The notes beneath the pieces were generated by a model. It worked only from the letters and a program-made list of their open reading frames with translations, had not been told where the DNA came from and searched no databases. A program made the position numbers and the translations under genes. DNA of 6,232 bases from CALLQB01 sp036479275 (lineage in GTDB: Bacteria > Actinomycetota > Acidimicrobiia > Acidimicrobiales > SHLQ01). The stretch covers positions 1-6,232 of the forward strand of contig CBERPN010000269.1 in the NCBI GenBank assembly GCA_965524675.1, read 5' to 3'. Every line of letters begins with the position of its first letter. Within the stretch, counting starts at the first letter, position 1. Shown here piece by piece: positions 5,999-6,232 of this stretch.

Positions 5999-6132
5999 GG
6001 TGTCAGACACGTCCCTAATCAAACGTCCCTAATGGACCTCAAAGGTGAGTGGTGTCAAACACGTCTCTAAATCCTGGGTGTGCAGTCGCACTCCTAACGT
6101 TGCTGCCAAGAATTAGAAACGTATCGGACACC
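5999..6132. mobile_element. Foldback cassette with REP/MITE-like inverted ends (134 bp)
   Basis: The left end (5999-6020) begins GGTGTCAGACACGTCC. It contains the near-palindrome GTGTCAGACAC at 6000-6010. The right end (6111-6132) is its inverted copy, matching at 17 of 22 positions and ending GGACACC. A further direct copy of the left-end motif lies inside, at 6051-6070, and a truncated one (ACGTCCCTAAT) at 6023-6033. There is no coding capacity. Short palindromic GGTGTC/GACACC units are typical of REP-like elements mobilised by IS200-like tyrosine transposases. No such transposase is in the window, so this assignment is an inference. Confidence 0.5.
6051..6070 (+). repeat. Internal direct copy of the GGTGTC...CTAA motif
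   Basis: This copy matches 5999-6018 at 18 of 20 positions. The two differences are transitions (A for G and T for C). The copies are 52 bp apart. With the inverted copy at 6111-6132 it gives a direct-direct-inverted arrangement, as seen in clusters of repetitive extragenic palindromes. Confidence 0.7.
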
Positions 6133-6154
6133 GAAGCTTGGCCAGAAGGCAGAC

Positions 6155-6232
6155 GGCGCCAAAGCAAAACAACGTAGCGAGGAGCGAGGGACGAGCGACG
6201 GGTCAGGCGCCAGCATCAGCAGCGCGCATCGA
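6155..6232 (+). repeat. Dispersed element, copy 3 (direct repeat of 162-239)
   Basis: This aligns without gaps to 162-239 over 78 bp. The last 49 bp have three mismatches, while the first part is diverged apart from GGCGCCAAAG. It also resembles the reverse complement of the left arm, for example GCGAGGAGCGA against GAGGAGCGA. It reaches the window edge, so its true right end is unseen. Three copies within 6 kb suggest an abundant repeat in this genome. Confidence 0.78.

Larger units (their letters stand above)
5678..6232. other. Repeat-rich intergenic region with no convincing gene
   Basis: These 555 bases upstream of the oxidoreductase operon hold no open frame with recognisable protein character. 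The plus-strand frames crossing 5624-5968 and 5502-5852 are Arg/Leu/Ser-rich products of the repeats and of antisense reading. The region must carry the minus-strand operon promoter, but I found no good -35/-10 pair. It contains a spaced 35-bp repeat pair (5688-5809), an AT-richer stretch with an 8-bp inverted repeat (5853-5897), a short GC hairpin (5923-5936), a foldback cassette (5999-6132) and a copy of the left-end element (6155-6232). Confidence 0.6.

Noticed and set aside
5999..6132. Possible CRISPR array from the repeated GTGTC...CTAA motif
   Set aside because: There are only three copies, one of them inverted, with irregular spacing and no cas genes. This fits an extragenic palindrome cluster, not a CRISPR array.

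Overview
The window looks like chromosomal DNA of an actinobacterium, moderately GC-rich by eye. The best evidence is the tRNA-dihydrouridine synthase. It has the actinobacterial form of the family: a GCPVxKVTxxGGG catalytic loop, the run GCDGVVIGRGCLGRPW, and a C-terminal tail ending LPEGWLDDPYGP. A 761-residue cytoplasmic molybdopterin oxidoreductase and a SpoVK/CbbX-type AAA+ ATPase also fit that phylum. An Acidimicrobiia-like lineage is possible, but the sequence alone does not settle it.

Layout. Positions 1-251 form a large imperfect inverted repeat with arms of about 100 bp and a small hairpin near its centre. Its right arm runs into the open frame of the first gene. On the plus strand, dus (160-1386, possibly starting at TTG 265) overlaps a maf-type nucleotide pyrophosphatase (1379-1963) by 8 nt, forming a two-gene unit. 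Converging on it from the right is a minus-strand operon. A molybdopterin oxidoreductase (5677 down to 3392) is followed by an AAA+ ATPase (3395 down to 1956), with an ATGA stop/start overlap between them. The two units overlap tail to tail by 8 nt, leaving no room for an intergenic terminator. From 5678 to 6232 I see no convincing gene. This stretch holds repeats: a 35-bp pair spaced 87 bp apart, a 134-bp foldback cassette bounded by a GTGTCAGACAC-type motif, and a third copy of the element seen at the left end.

How the genes may work together. Dus modifies uridines in the tRNA D-loop and Maf hydrolyses non-canonical or excess nucleotides, so this unit is housekeeping. The more interesting unit is the oxidoreductase-ATPase pair. 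The oxidoreductase has the N-terminal 4Fe-4S motif and the usual Mo/W-bis-MGD domains, but Asp149 falls where formate dehydrogenases carry the Cys/Sec metal ligand. The ATPase has a SpoVK/CbbX AAA+ module preceded by about 200 residues containing a possible TerB-like segment. The overlapping start suggests translational coupling. The inference, untested, is that the ATPase is a dedicated remodelling or cofactor-maturation chaperone for the oxidoreductase.

The same 78-bp element lies near both ends of the window in direct orientation (162-239 and 6155-6232), so the four-gene block is bracketed by repeats that could recombine.
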